From Clarireedia homoeocarpa (lineage: Eukaryota; Ascomycota; Leotiomycetes; Helotiales; Rutstroemiaceae): a stretch of 64,000 nucleotides of DNA. Both the position numbers and the translations under genes were made by a program. The notes under the pieces are model-generated. The model made no database searches. It had not been told where the DNA came from and saw only the letters and a list, made by a program, of their open reading frames with translations. Of this stretch, positions 11,578 to 21,946 are shown one piece after another. The stretch lies in NCBI GenBank assembly GCA_001465935.1, contig LNKV01000005.1, positions 558,001 to 622,000 on the forward strand, given 5' to 3'. Numbering within the stretch: position 1 is the first letter of the stretch; the number at the start of each line of letters is the position of its first letter.

Positions 11578-12504
11578 TCTTTAGAACTATCTGTCGGTGA
11601 TGGCGATGTGTAAAAAATGGACGTTTGCCTAACAGATAAGTGGTGGTTCTGAAAAGTCGATAGTCCCACTAAGAGATTTGGCGGGTGATATTTAAGCGAA
11701 TTTTTTTCGAACCCTAAAAGTGAAAGTGTGAGGCAGTCAGAGCAACAACGACTTGATATGAGAACGAAAGAGTTTCTGGCAATTTCTTATGATGGTTGAA
11801 ATTAAGTCGGGCGACATCCTCGACAGAACCCATCTATTAAATCATTTCTTCGAGCTTGTCGAGTCACAAATTAAATCCAGTTGCTTGCATCAGAATGTAG
11901 CCAATCAGCGTGCGTTTAGCTTTACATTAAGCCGTGAAAGAACACCCTAACATTGTTATACTTCATTTTTACTTGTGACATTTCTTTATCTCGTCAGATG
12001 TGACCAAAGAAAGGCGCTTCTGATTCTTGGTCATACAATATATACCTCATATTTATATTCATGTGGTGCTTAAATAATCGTGACTTTTGGCTGCCTGCTT
12101 GAAGCCTTTCTGGAATGTATGTCGAGCTTGAACTAAAAGCTCCGCTGTCATTGGTACGTCTTTGCTCCTGACGACAGTCACAACGACAGGAAGTGTTTGG
12201 GTTCTGGACGGGCACCTATCTAACCCTTATATCATTCCCTGCCACAACACCAAGGGGCAAAACTAAGTCATTCACATATATTACTTTGGATCTTAGGACT
12301 CCCATATTCCTACATGTCATATAAGAGACCTGTATTGATTATTATTCAGAATTAAATTTTAAATTTGAGCCTTGGAACGCCGGGCATCCAATAATGCCAG
12401 ATGCTCATTAATATTCCAACCTATAGACCCCAGGTGCCTCCAATGCACTTAATATACTCCAAATGGTTCGTCGGCGTGGTCTATCGATCGAATCCAGCCC
12501 AATA
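11578..12504. other. Upstream region of eIF3c, no gene seen
   Basis: AT-rich intergenic sequence between the eIF3c start and the 3' end of the next minus-strand gene. It must hold the eIF3c promoter and the terminator of the 12.5 kb gene. No convincing open frame or RNA gene was seen. Confidence 0.6.
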
Positions 12505-13063
12505 TCACGCATCTCTATCAAGCCAGTCAGGGTGTTCTGTAACCCTCCAAGGCTTGATACCATGGGGGTTCTCAGCTCGACTCTTCTTTGCGTGCTCGAA
12601 GATTTTCACACTCTGCTCATCCTTCATCAAACGCTTGAAATCATGAACTTCCTGATTTGCTGTCCGCGCTGAAGTCGAGAATGCAGTGAACAGTACATCA
12701 GCTATTGGCATATTAGCTTTTGTCACATGTCGATCCTGGCCAGTAAACTGTCCTAATGGATCATTGAGATTTGCACCTACGTGAAGGTTGTTTTGTTGTT
12801 AAAGGAGCTATTAATCTTGGAATTGTAGTCCTTAGGTTGCGTACCTTAAGTGAAAATCTTGTTAGCTTTTGTCTTTAATATGTGGACTCAATACGGCTTG
12901 CCTGAATATGCATCTCCTTCAAAGTCTTCATAGCCTGCTCAAGTCGCTCTTCATCCCAAACATCTTCACCAGCTTCAGGGGCGGATGCTTGCTGATCAGT
13001 TCCGGGCTCATTAGATTCAGGTTGGCCAGTCATAATGGGGACTACTTGTTGCCCAGTAGCCAT
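12505..13063 (-). CDS. Conserved small acidic protein, unknown function
   Basis: Three exons (13063-12902, 12844-12781, 12701-12505) give 140 aa starting MATGQQVVPIMTGQPESNE. The product reads as one continuous protein across the joins: an acidic disordered head, a helix (WDEERLEQAMKTLKEMHIQ), VRNLRTTIPRLIAPL, then a charged helical part (VHDFKRLMKDEQSVKIFEHAKKSR) and EHPDWLDRDA at the end. The first intron appears to use a GC donor (CAG|GCAAGC) with a GCTAAC branch and TTAAG acceptor; the second is GTAGGT...AATAG. I think it is a conserved ascomycete protein, but no domain is recognised. A small subunit of a larger nuclear complex would fit the helical make-up, but this is a guess. An ATG further upstream (in the 5' leader) gives a less protein-like N-terminus. 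Confidence 0.75.
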
Positions 13064-13519
13064 TGTCAATCTAATTTGAGTAGTATTGAGTTGATGCGTT
13101 GCGATAAGGCTGATTTCTAAGAGGTACAGGGAATAGAACAATAATCTGATGTCACATTGTGTGGAGCTAAGTAGTCCCATTTGTTAACCTTAGCGTGGAG
13201 AATCTTTTTTCCGATCCGGCACAACACGGTCGCAAGAACATCTCTACGCTCAAGCACACAACACAGTCAGTGGAAGAGCTTCCAGTACTGAAGGATGTGT
13301 TTTCTACGTGATAAGCACGCAGTCTCAGTTATGGCTCTATCTAGTCTGGATACAAGCTTAATATCTTCAAGTCATGCGACGACGAAAGCAGTTTTAAATC
13401 GCAGCTCTCTGCAAAGTCTACCAGTGCTAACTTCGGCTTGCCTTCGTCTGGGATCGGAAAAGGTCGAGATGGTGGGCTGAGAGTAATGTAGGATTTGTCC
13501 AGCGCGATGTCAAGGTAGG

Positions 13520-13858
13520 CTAACGTTGTCTGGTTGGCAAAGAAACGTCCAGGACATAAAGAAGTTCCTCCACTGAAGGACGAGGACTAGAAGGCTGCCT
13601 TAACCCTGGATCATTCCAAAATCCCTCCAAATCTAATTGCATAACATCGAGGGGAAATTCATTCGGATCGAAATGCAATTGACGGTGTGGTCGCATAATG
13701 CGATAACTATTCGAAGTATTTTACTGTCGATCTCGATATTCTTGGTGTGAAAGTGAACAGGGTCACCAACGGCACTTCTTTCTCATGCTTCTGGGTTCCT
13801 CTGGGCTGATATACGGCACGATCTCACTTTCTGGCTGAAAAGTGAGATATCGTTCCAT
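13520..13858 (-). CDS. Candidate two-exon small gene, unknown
   Basis: Exon 13858-13767 and exon 13706-13520 join across a 60-nt intron (GTGACC donor, GAATAG acceptor) to give 92 aa: MERYLTFQPESEIVPYISPEE... then HFDPNEFPLDVMQLDLEGFWNDPG and SVEELLYVLDVSL. Each exon alone is under 60 codons, so it is easily missed. The amino-acid composition is protein-like and frame is kept. Further open sequence downstream on the same strand (about 13460-13340, including GKPKLALVDFAESCDLKLL) could be a third exon via another splice, so the 3' end is uncertain. The locus lies in an accessory stretch beside a decayed gene and may itself be a relic. No family recognised. Confidence 0.33.
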
Positions 13859-14260
13859 AGCAGCCTGCCTTCTACCTCATTTGCAACCATGTGTCCAGAT
13901 AAGATCTTGAAATCTTGGTATAATACCTGCAAAACAGCGACATCAAAGTCTCGAGAAGTCTAAGTCAAATTTGACTCAATTTCCTCGAATACTTTGCCGC
14001 AATACGCTTCTTGCCCTAAGCCGATTGGAGATCTGAGACCCAGTCAATAGGTATCACGTGATGATCCTCTGGATAAGACTAATAAGATTGAGATAATTGC
14101 ATTATGATCGTACAATGCCCTATTGATCAATATACCTTCTTTTATACCCATTTTCATGCTTCAAACCTACATCTCGGATTAGTGCTTCTTTCTACGTCGC
14201 AATTGTAACCAAACAGATAGAGCTGGCTTGGTAGTCTCAACCATATCAGTGTCTGTAGCG
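13859..14260. other. Upstream region of the rhodopsin-domain gene
   Basis: AT-rich, with a TTTTATACCC element near 14139-14148 about 115 bp before the ATG and a palindromic CACGTG core near 14056. No gene seen except possible upstream exon sequence of the minus-strand candidate. Confidence 0.45.
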
Positions 14261-15794
14261 ATGAGGTTTCCTGACAACCTGTTATTTCTACCTTTCATGT
14301 CGCATCTTGACGTGCTTGGTCTTGGAATCGCTATTCCTATCTTATGCATTTCTATTGTTGCTTTTCGCTTATATGTTCGGAAATATCAGACAGGTGGCAT
14401 TGGTGTAGATGATTGCCTTGCTGCTGCAACTTTGGTATGTGCGACTTCATGCAATTATTAGATTGACAAAGTTGGCTAAGAAAAAGTCCTGACAGGTTTT
14501 CATCATCGGCATGAGTGCTACTATCATTATTGGTCAGTTTTCAAAGCCTATTTGTTGTTGGGAGTTTGTGGTTATATTGACTTTGATAGGTGCCAAACGG
14601 GGGGCATTGGGTTATGTGACCGAGCCCACTCCACCAGACCTTACTGACGATGAGCTACTGCACTATAACAACTCCCAATCTATAACGCTCGGAAAGGTCG
14701 ATTGCTCTTTTTATATACAATATATGTACCTGGCGACTGACATCACAAGTAGATTACCTTCGCCTTTCAGCTGCTGATGGTAGCCGCTTATGCTTCAGTA
14801 AAATTGAGCATCATATTCTTCTATCGTCGAATCTTCATTGTAAATCACAAAGCGTCCATCGGTATCATCAGCACTGTCATAATTATCGTGGTTTTATGTT
14901 GGTTTGTCACCTTCGAACTCCTCTTCATCTTCGGATGCGGCACACATGTGTATGCGAACTGGGGCACGATCGCGGATACTGTTGCGTACTGTCACGGAAA
15001 CTTAGATTATGAGATTGAAGAGGCTATGGCGATCTCAGATTTGATACTTGACTTGGTCATCTTTGTGTTTCCCTTCCATTCAGTAAGTAATTCCAGTGTA
15101 TCGGTCGTAGTACCAGAAGTGGCTCACAATTTAGATCTGGAAATTGCAGCTTAATACTCAGCGCAAATTTGGAATATCGAGCATCTTTTTGATTGGCTTA
15201 ATGTGAGTTACCCGTTGCTATGACATCTAGAATGACTACTTACGATTCAGGGCTATTGTTGCTTCAGTGCTAAGATTAGCATACTACGAACAAGACTTGC
15301 ATCACCTAGCTTGGGAAGACGAGGGACTCATCGATCCTTGCTGTGAGTGGTCACTATGATTCATAGTGTATCCCTCTGCTGACGACCGATGAAAGCTGAC
15401 ATCATCAGTATCCACAACCACTGCCTTATGGTGGTCCCACCTCGAAGGTGGACTTTCGCTAATAGCCGCTTGCCTACCATCGATGTCCTATCTCTTAAAG
15501 AAAAGGACCTTAAAATCTGTCACCTCAAGCACCGGAAGGTGGCTTTCTCCGCAATCAATAAGATCTCATCTACCACTTACTTCTAAAGCACGAAGATATG
15601 ATACACATAAGGGAAAACTTCCCCACAACAATATTGATGAGAATGTTAGCCTCACAAGAGAGTCCAGGACGGTCTCGGATGTCATCTTACCCGTGGATGA
15701 CAACTCTTACATGGAGACATATTTTATGCAAGGTATGAATAAAGGGAAGAGTTATGTACATGATGTGGAGAGTCAAGCTATTCCTAATCATTAG
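14261..15794 (+). CDS. Rhodopsin-domain (PTH11/SAT4-like) integral membrane protein
   Basis: Seven exons (14261-14434, 14496-14532, 14590-14696, 14753-15082, 15135-15202, 15251-15342, 15409-15794) give 397 aa. It matches the fungal rhodopsin-domain family common in Pezizomycotina: seven predicted membrane helices, an early RLYVRKY...GVDDCLA motif between helices 1 and 2, FQLLMVAAYASVKLSIIFFYRRIF in helix 3, a cysteine-containing loop (FGCGTHVYANW...AYCHG), QLNTQRKFGISSIFLIGLM before helix 6, and LEGGLSLIAACLPSM in helix 7, then a hydrophilic C-terminal tail of about 100 residues. PTH11 in Magnaporthe is a surface-sensing receptor; most family members are uncharacterised, so ligand and role are unknown. 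It lacks an N-terminal CFEM domain. Exon 2 is only 37 nt. All introns are 50-65 nt with GT-AG ends. The first ATG in frame is 14261. Confidence 0.88.
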
Positions 15795-16703
15795 TGCGGA
15801 AATATAGATCTGAGGGTATTCCCCAGAATGGGGTTCCGACGGCTACATGTGGCCGACAGGTCCACCATCAACATTTCTGCGCCAAATAAGTCCCACTTTT
15901 GACTGTTTCTTATCTTTCGTTTTGAGGATAAAAACCTCATATTTCCTCTGTGATTAGTTCTTCAGATAGATCCAAATCAATGCATTTTCAGCTCAGAATC
16001 TTACAATTAGACTTATAGATTGATTCAACAAGATATTTGTTTAAGTGAAGATGACTATTCAACATGTGTCGACCGGATATTTATAAATCAGTATATCAAA
16101 TCTGACCCGAACATCTTCGTTCAGCAAACCATTTCGTTTATACTTGGCTAGGGGAAACAACAATTTGTGACTTCCTTATTCTCTATTCATCGATGAATTA
16201 CCAGCTCGAGCCCTGTCCCAGGCGCGATATAGATCTTAGCTAGCCGGCCGTATTGCAAAAATCAATTGGTAACAGCTCTACGTGCAGGTGGCACAGGTGC
16301 ATCATGCAGGATCCCACAAAGGAAACCTTTACCAACTGTTGCATATACATACTCTTAAAGAAAGTCTAATGTAAGTCTTTCACGGAATTCTTCTCTGCGC
16401 ACAAAGTATAATATTGAATTTACTGGTTGGACTGAAGTAGGCTCTCGATAGTCTGGATACATCCCGGCTGCAGTTTGTGGCGTAAACAACATAGCAAGAA
16501 ACTGATGGAATGGTATCATACCACATTCTATTTTGGCTCGCAGTCGACTATGCAGTATTGTTGGCAACAACAACAGCTCACCAATATTCTCCATTTCTTG
16601 TCGTTCTCTTTAGGTTTTCCACCTTCCCACCTTGATATACATAACTTGAGTGAGATATCATTTCGACGACTACATTCTCCCAAAGATTCCAAATCATCCG
16701 ATC
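15795..16703. other. AT-rich intergenic region, no gene seen
   Basis: It lies between the rhodopsin-domain gene and the oxidase remnant. Short open frames are present but none is protein-like. Confidence 0.5.
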
Positions 16704-17455
16704 ATGACTTCCGCGAACAAAACACAACTTTTTAGTACTCTAACTAATGCTCTCGACGCCAGCAAAGTTTTACTTCCAGAAAGCACAGATTACCAAACTA
16801 GCAACGGCTCATACTTCACGGCGTTCGGAAATGAGATTAAACCCTCTTATATTGTGAAGTCAAATGAATGCTCCATACCTCCAGCGGTTTACATCAATAC
16901 AACCGCAAATTGAAGGGATGAATACGATGAGGCCTGGTTCGCATATTGACTTCTGCAATGAGCTGTCAGCATTCACGAGTGATGGATCCAGGTAAAGTGA
17001 GTCCGTAAGAGTCCGCTACACGGATGATGACACCTAGTAGACAGTTCTACGCTTCTTGTACGATCCGACCCGATGTAGAACTAATGGCAGCTTTCTAGAG
17101 CAAGTGGCAAGAAACGCTCGCAACATTAAAAGATGCCGAAGGATTCACCTTCGCGTTCGGCTTCCAGCCGTTGGCAAAATCACTTCTCGAGCACTCGGTC
17201 GCGGCAGGTGGAAATATAACTGGACTTACTCCGAGCGATAGACCTCTCTTCGTTGTTCTCCTCAATCCTATCTGGGCTTCGGCCGCTGATGATGAGCGCA
17301 TCACTAGCGGGGTGAAGAATCTTCTGGCCAAGTTCAGAATGCTTGCTTCCCAGAAGGGGTCGCTCCATCCATATATTTTCACCAATTATGCATATCAAAC
17401 AGAGGATGTCTTCAAGGGATTTGTTCCTTTTATGTGGAAGCGGAATTGCTCATGA
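16704..17455 (+). pseudogene. Remnant of an FAD-linked (berberine-bridge-type) oxidoreductase
   Basis: Two ends of one protein family are present without the middle. The N-terminal piece (ATG 16704) reads MTSANKTQLFSTLTNAL...ESTDYQTSNGSYFTAFGNEI then SYIVK, the usual start of fungal FAD-linked oxidases before the FAD-binding PCMH domain, and then hits a stop at 16911. The C-terminal piece (from about 17045) reads FYASCTIRPDVELMAAF, a TAG stop at 17096-17098, and then in the same frame SKWQETLATLKDAEGFTFAFGFQPL...VAAGGNITGLTPSDRPLFVVLLNPIWASAADD, ending near 17455. Intact relatives are about 450-500 aa. Roughly 300 residues, including the flavin-binding core, are missing. The frame is broken by at least one internal stop and a deletion near 16860-17040. 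It cannot encode a working enzyme. Confidence 0.82.
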
Positions 17456-17820
17456 CTATTATTTATAGAGAAAGACATTTCTTCCAAGAAATATTCTTGT
17501 GATTTATTAAAAATTGTACAAAATCCCGAATTTACATTCTTAAGAAAAGATATCTCCATATCATAGTTCTTTACATCAAAGTTCCATTCAATACACATTT
17601 TTCCATATTGCTTTCGAGCCAATATATTAGTCCCAAGGCTCAACCTCTGTTCCAGTCTCTCGTGTCGAGTATATCTGTAAATGAAGCTGTTGGCTTCAGG
17701 CATCATATGTTGCTCCCACGTAGAGGAACTGCTCCGATTGCCATGCAACTGGGTGTGATAGTGTGCGCCTTCAGATTGACTAGCCCAGAACAGCTTATGC
17801 AAATGAGAAAGTTGATCCAT
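17395..17820 (-). CDS. Doubtful hypothetical ORF
   Basis: An ATG-initiated uninterrupted frame of 141 codons, antisense to the last 60 bp of the oxidase remnant. The sequence (MDQLSHLHKLFWASQSEGAHYH..., NSFIYRYTRHERLEQRL, CIEWNFDVKNYDMEISFLKN) is rich in Asn, Phe and Ser and shows no known domain, signal peptide or membrane segment. It may be a real small gene or chance. No splice signals were needed. Treat as low confidence. Confidence 0.22.
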   Translation of the reverse strand: MDQLSHLHKLFWASQSEGAHYHTQLHGNRSSSSTWEQHMMPEANSFIYRYTRHERLEQRLSLGTNILARKQYGKMCIEWNFDVKNYDMEISFLKNVNSGFCTIFNKSQEYFLEEMSFSINNSHEQFRFHIKGTNPLKTSSV

Positions 17821-18237
17821 TATTTCGCTACAACACCAACGAGCTTCTCAGAGAATATAACATGTAACAACTTCTGATATAAATACTGAGGTGTAGGAGA
17901 GGATAAGAGTTATCCCACAAACGTTGCGGTTCAATTCATCGTCGCTCATGTCGTTGTCGTGATTATTTGGGTAAGTAAGGTTGGATTAACTCCTTGGCGT
18001 GTTTGGTTCTCCTTCGGTTCTGCGCCATCGGCTCCTTTAGTTCTATGAACCATCGGATATTTTTGTTGGATCCTCCGTCACCAATAAAATAAATATTTCC
18101 ACCAAGTTCCACCTCAAATTCTCACTTGACATAATTAATATATCACACGTATTCACCTATACATACTATACATACTACAAACATTTCAAGACAGCAGAAT
18201 AAATTTGAATTGCTCCATCCATCTCAGACCCGCAGTC
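17821..18237. other. Upstream region of AAR2
   Basis: No gene seen. AT-rich with CA-rich leader sequence approaching the ATG at 18238. Confidence 0.5.
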
Positions 18238-20019
18238 ATGGCCGAGGATCCCTTCGTCGATAGTTCTGCAGCTACATCAAGCGACATGGCTGCTATGGAG
18301 GTGGATGAGCCAATCACCACGGTTGACGAATCAGCTGACGATGCAATGAAAGCGGGAGACACCAGTTCCAACCAAGATCCCTCATTCATCAAAAACCAAA
18401 TATCAATTCAAAGAAGTCCTTCTACGACAAAATCACATATATCTGCATTATCCAGAAAACTCTCCACTAAATCCAATAGCAGTGGCCCTCGTTCCACCTT
18501 ATCTCCGTCAAGTAAAGAAGAGGAAAAAATCTCGGAAGACGATCGAGGTAGGCAACGAGGAGATTCTGGCTCGAGCATTGTCGAGGCAACCAACAATTGT
18601 TCTCTCTCAAAATCCAATTCCACCTCTTCTGCACTCTCAGTTCGTTCGGAAAAGTCGGCCAAATCAGTCCGCTCAGTCAATGTAGTTGGCAGTTATCCCC
18701 TCGGAAGTCTCCGAGTACATTCACCTTCGCCGCCACGAAAAACTGCTGGCGATCATCACGAGATTTTGCAGGGTGGCGATGTCGTCATTGTCCGACATAT
18801 TCCTGCTGGTTCAATCTTCGGCTATGATACCAGATCTTTCACAATTCAAAACAAAGACCATAAATTTCAAGGCGTTAGAGACATCCCAGCAGGTGCTCAC
18901 TTTGTTTGGGGAGGATCGAGCAACGGTTCATCGCGCACTGGATTTTGGCTCATGTCTATGAAGAGAGCTTCGAACGAATATGGAGAAATCCATGTTTTGA
19001 GATGGGACAATTATAACGAGTGTCTAGATGAAGAGATTAGTGAGGCCGAGAAACGAATTCAAAAGACCAGTATTTCAGAGATCACCAATGGACTGGAGAG
19101 CTATGTCAATAGTGCTCCCACCACAACCGCTGCTCAAGATGAGCCATCGGTGTCTTCCGCAACCAACTCTGATGTAGACATGTGGCATCGTCTGACCTCT
19201 TGCATCAAGCACCCATACCTCAGCAAAGTCACTGGCGGCAAGTGGAACAACTGGAAAGTTACATCTAACCATGATGTCAAACAACAAGGCGAGCCAAAGG
19301 ATGTACCTAGTAATGCTATGGATTTCTCCCGAGACGATGTCCTCAGCTTCGTTTTCCCAAAAGCCGTGCGCACATTCTCAGAACTATCGTTCGGTCGCGA
19401 CCGCACAGAGCAAGCAATGGACACCTCAGCTCACATCATGGCCATCATCAGCGGCAATTGCACCTACGAAGATTCCGACGAGATCATAGGCGAACTCCAG
19501 TTCTGCTACATCACCGGCATGGTCCTTGGGAATCTCGCATGCATGGAGCAATGGGGAAACATCGTGCGCGTGGTATTCCGTGCCTTCCGCCTCGCCATGG
19601 ACATGCCCGTTTTCTTCCGCAAGATCATCGAAGCAGTGCACGCACAATTTATGTACGACGACCAAGGCTTCGAATCCAGCATCTTCGACCACGATTCCAA
19701 CCTGACGGACGACCTCAAGATGATCCTCACCGTGTTCAAATCCCGACTCAACGAGCAACTACTCTCGCACGGCTCGCTGCTCACACGCGAACAGCAAGAA
19801 GTCGGCACCGCGTTCGAAGCCTTCGAATCCTGGCTGTGGAAATGGGGATGGGATCTCCGCGGCAATTATGTCCGGTCGGGCAAATTCCAGTTGGAAGATG
19901 GAGAGATTGTCGATGCCGAGCTGAAGGACTTCGAGGCCGAGGATGAGCGAGGTGAGTACGCGCCGGTGATAGTCGATCTTGATGAGGAGGGCCGCGAGAA
20001 AGACCTTATACGTTGGTAG
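18238..20019 (+). CDS. AAR2: AAR2-like U5 snRNP assembly factor
   Basis: Single-exon protein of 593 aa starting MAEDPFVDSS. Residues 1-165 are a Ser-rich, probably disordered extension. The AAR2 N-terminal domain follows: GGDVVIVRHIPAGSIFGYDTRSF, FQGVRDIPAGAHFVWGG, GFWLMSMKR and the RWDNYNECLDEE region. The C-terminal helical domain includes SELQFCYITGMVLGNLACMEQW-type sequence (residues about 415-440), and a Trp-rich helix (ESWLWKWGWDL) near 540-550. AAR2 binds the Prp8 RNase H domain during cytoplasmic U5 snRNP maturation and is replaced by Brr2 in the nucleus. Yeast AAR2 is 355 aa, so this protein is long because of the N-terminal extension. ATG 18238 is used; the frame opens upstream only from a TTG. 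It is convergent with RPS14. Confidence 0.88.
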   Translation: MAEDPFVDSSAATSSDMAAMEVDEPITTVDESADDAMKAGDTSSNQDPSFIKNQISIQRSPSTTKSHISALSRKLSTKSNSSGPRSTLSPSSKEEEKISEDDRGRQRGDSGSSIVEATNNCSLSKSNSTSSALSVRSEKSAKSVRSVNVVGSYPLGSLRVHSPSPPRKTAGDHHEILQGGDVVIVRHIPAGSIFGYDTRSFTIQNKDHKFQGVRDIPAGAHFVWGGSSNGSSRTGFWLMSMKRASNEYGEIHVLRWDNYNECLDEEISEAEKRIQKTSISEITNGLESYVNSAPTTTAAQDEPSVSSATNSDVDMWHRLTSCIKHPYLSKVTGGKWNNWKVTSNHDVKQQGEPKDVPSNAMDFSRDDVLSFVFPKAVRTFSELSFGRDRTEQAMDTSAHIMAIISGNCTYEDSDEIIGELQFCYITGMVLGNLACMEQWGNIVRVVFRAFRLAMDMPVFFRKIIEAVHAQFMYDDQGFESSIFDHDSNLTDDLKMILTVFKSRLNEQLLSHGSLLTREQQEVGTAFEAFESWLWKWGWDLRGNYVRSGKFQLEDGEIVDAELKDFEAEDERGEYAPVIVDLDEEGREKDLIRW

Positions 20020-20899
20020 CAAAAATCTAAAGCTTGTCTTGGAAATATTATAAAGTCACATGCTTACCTGTACCTACCATTCATGTTATTGTACGATCTC
20101 GCCGTAGACTCTCCTCTACCTTTCCTACCACTATCCCTTTTCCTGCTCCACCCTTGGGATATACTGTCACCTATCCCATAGCTTCACATTCCCAAACTCA
20201 TCTAACTGAATACCTGGTGTTGCTCATATAGGTCCAAAGAAGCCCAGAGCCCACCGCGCCAGTCGCTCCGGTATCTCATGGGTCTTCTGATCTTGCAATT
20301 CTTCGAACTCCCGAGGCTTCCCTCAAGTCGAAGCATGTGTATTATTAATAACTTACCTTATGCTGTTATCGATTCTACGACTCGACGATCTCTTTCTACC
20401 GACTTCGCGACTACTGCATGGTTCCTGATAAAATTGGTTGGCTTGGGCTGGGAGTGTAAATTTAAGAGGAGTTGCAGGAACAAATGCCGTGTAATATAAA
20501 AGAATTTGGGGTTAGAAGGGCGTCTAGGAAACTATAATATAGTGTAGATTGCGACTGCATGGAAAATATGAGATCGCAAACGAAACTAGGAAAGAAGCGG
20601 TGTGATTTTGGCAAGTAGTTTAATGAGGATGTAGGTGTTGAAGCAGACGCCGCATGTACATACAATACAGAACAGAATCACAATCATCACTTTAATAAGT
20701 TCTAAAATATTTTGGCAGTATTTTGATTTTCATGGCTGCACTTGTTATAAGCGCTTATGTGACAAATGAGACAAGGTCGACCCTAGCTCAGATATAGAGA
20801 CCAGGCAATACATGAAGTAAATGCCGTTCCCCGCGTAATTGTCATCAGTTGCACAATAAGAACCAAATCCCGATCCATGAAGCCTCCAATACCGCGAAA
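20020..20899. other. Convergent 3' intergenic region of AAR2 and RPS14
   Basis: No gene seen. Contains both 3' UTRs. Confidence 0.55.
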
Positions 20900-21589
20900 T
20901 CACAAACGACGACCACGACGACCTCCCTTGCGGCGGGTAGAGTCGGATGGTGTTGGAGTGACATCCTCAATTCGGCCAATCTTCATTCCGGTACGGGCAA
21001 GAGCACGGAGAGCGGATTGAGCACCTGGACCTGGGGTCTTGGTTCCGTTACCTATAGAAAAGTATATTAGCATGCTTCCGACATTCGCACATTGTCGGTT
21101 CCCAATTCTTACCTCCGGTAGCACGGATCTTGATGTGGAGGGCAGTGATACCCAATTCCTTGCATCGAGCAGCAACATCTTGAGCAGCCAACATAGCAGC
21201 GTATGGAGACGATTCGTCACGGTCTGCCTTAACCTTCATGCCACCAGTAACACGGCAGATGGTTTCGCGGCCACTGGAATCACCCAGAAAGTCAGCCTAT
21301 GAACCAATTTATTTCCAGATTTTATGCACGCATGTGGATTTTCACAGCTCCGCCATTTTCCACATCAGGAGATTTTCAAGGGGCTACGGACCTGAGATCG
21401 GTGACGTGAACGAAGGTATCATTGAAAGATGCGAAGATACGGGCGACACCGAAGACGAGTTCACCTAGAATTGCGGGGTTAATATTCTTGTCCAATCTGT
21501 GCGGGAAAGCGACTTTGCTTACCTTCTCTGATCTGAGGACCGAGATTGATGTTCTCCTGCGCCGGGCGTGCTGCTTTCTTTGGAGGCAT
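20900..21589 (-). CDS. RPS14: 40S ribosomal protein S14 (uS11)
   Basis: Four exons (21589-21523, 21464-21392, 21273-21113, 21051-20900) give 150 aa, the family's exact size. The protein starts MPPKKAARPAQENINLGPQ, continues GELVFGVARIFASFNDTFVHVTDLSG, RETICRVTGGMKVKADRDESSPYAAMLAAQDVA, and ends TPSDSTRRKGGRRGRRL, the conserved basic tail of uS11 that contacts rRNA on the 40S platform. The three introns are 58, 118 and 61 nt with GT-AG ends. The start lies 357 bp from the divergent prephenate dehydrogenase ATG. Confidence 0.98.
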
Positions 21590-21946
21590 GTTGTTAGTTG
21601 CTGGATAGATTGATCGACGAAGTTTCGAAAATTGCCTTGAGGATTTCAAAAAGAATGGCAGGTCGTGAAATTCAGAAATTTAGCGAGTTTGTGCGTGCTA
21701 GCTTAAATTGGGCAAGGCTGATTTAAATTCCTTAGCGTGGCCGGGGCTCAAGAAAATCATAAAGTTTTCTTCGGGTGTGTTGAAATTCTTTCTCCCCATC
21801 ATCACTTCACGACAAGAAAAGTTTTTGTGCTCCGGGACTCTGCGGTTTTCTATACATTGTTGCGACGCGCTGAGGAAACGAGTGTCATAAGTGTCGATCC
21901 ATCTACAGTCGTTAGTCTAGGCCATTGCAGCCTGCAGTTCTCGACA
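21590..21946. promoter_or_regulatory. Bidirectional promoter of RPS14 and TYR1
   Basis: A 357-bp gap between two divergent start codons must carry both promoters and both 5' UTRs. I did not identify specific factor sites with confidence. Confidence 0.6.
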
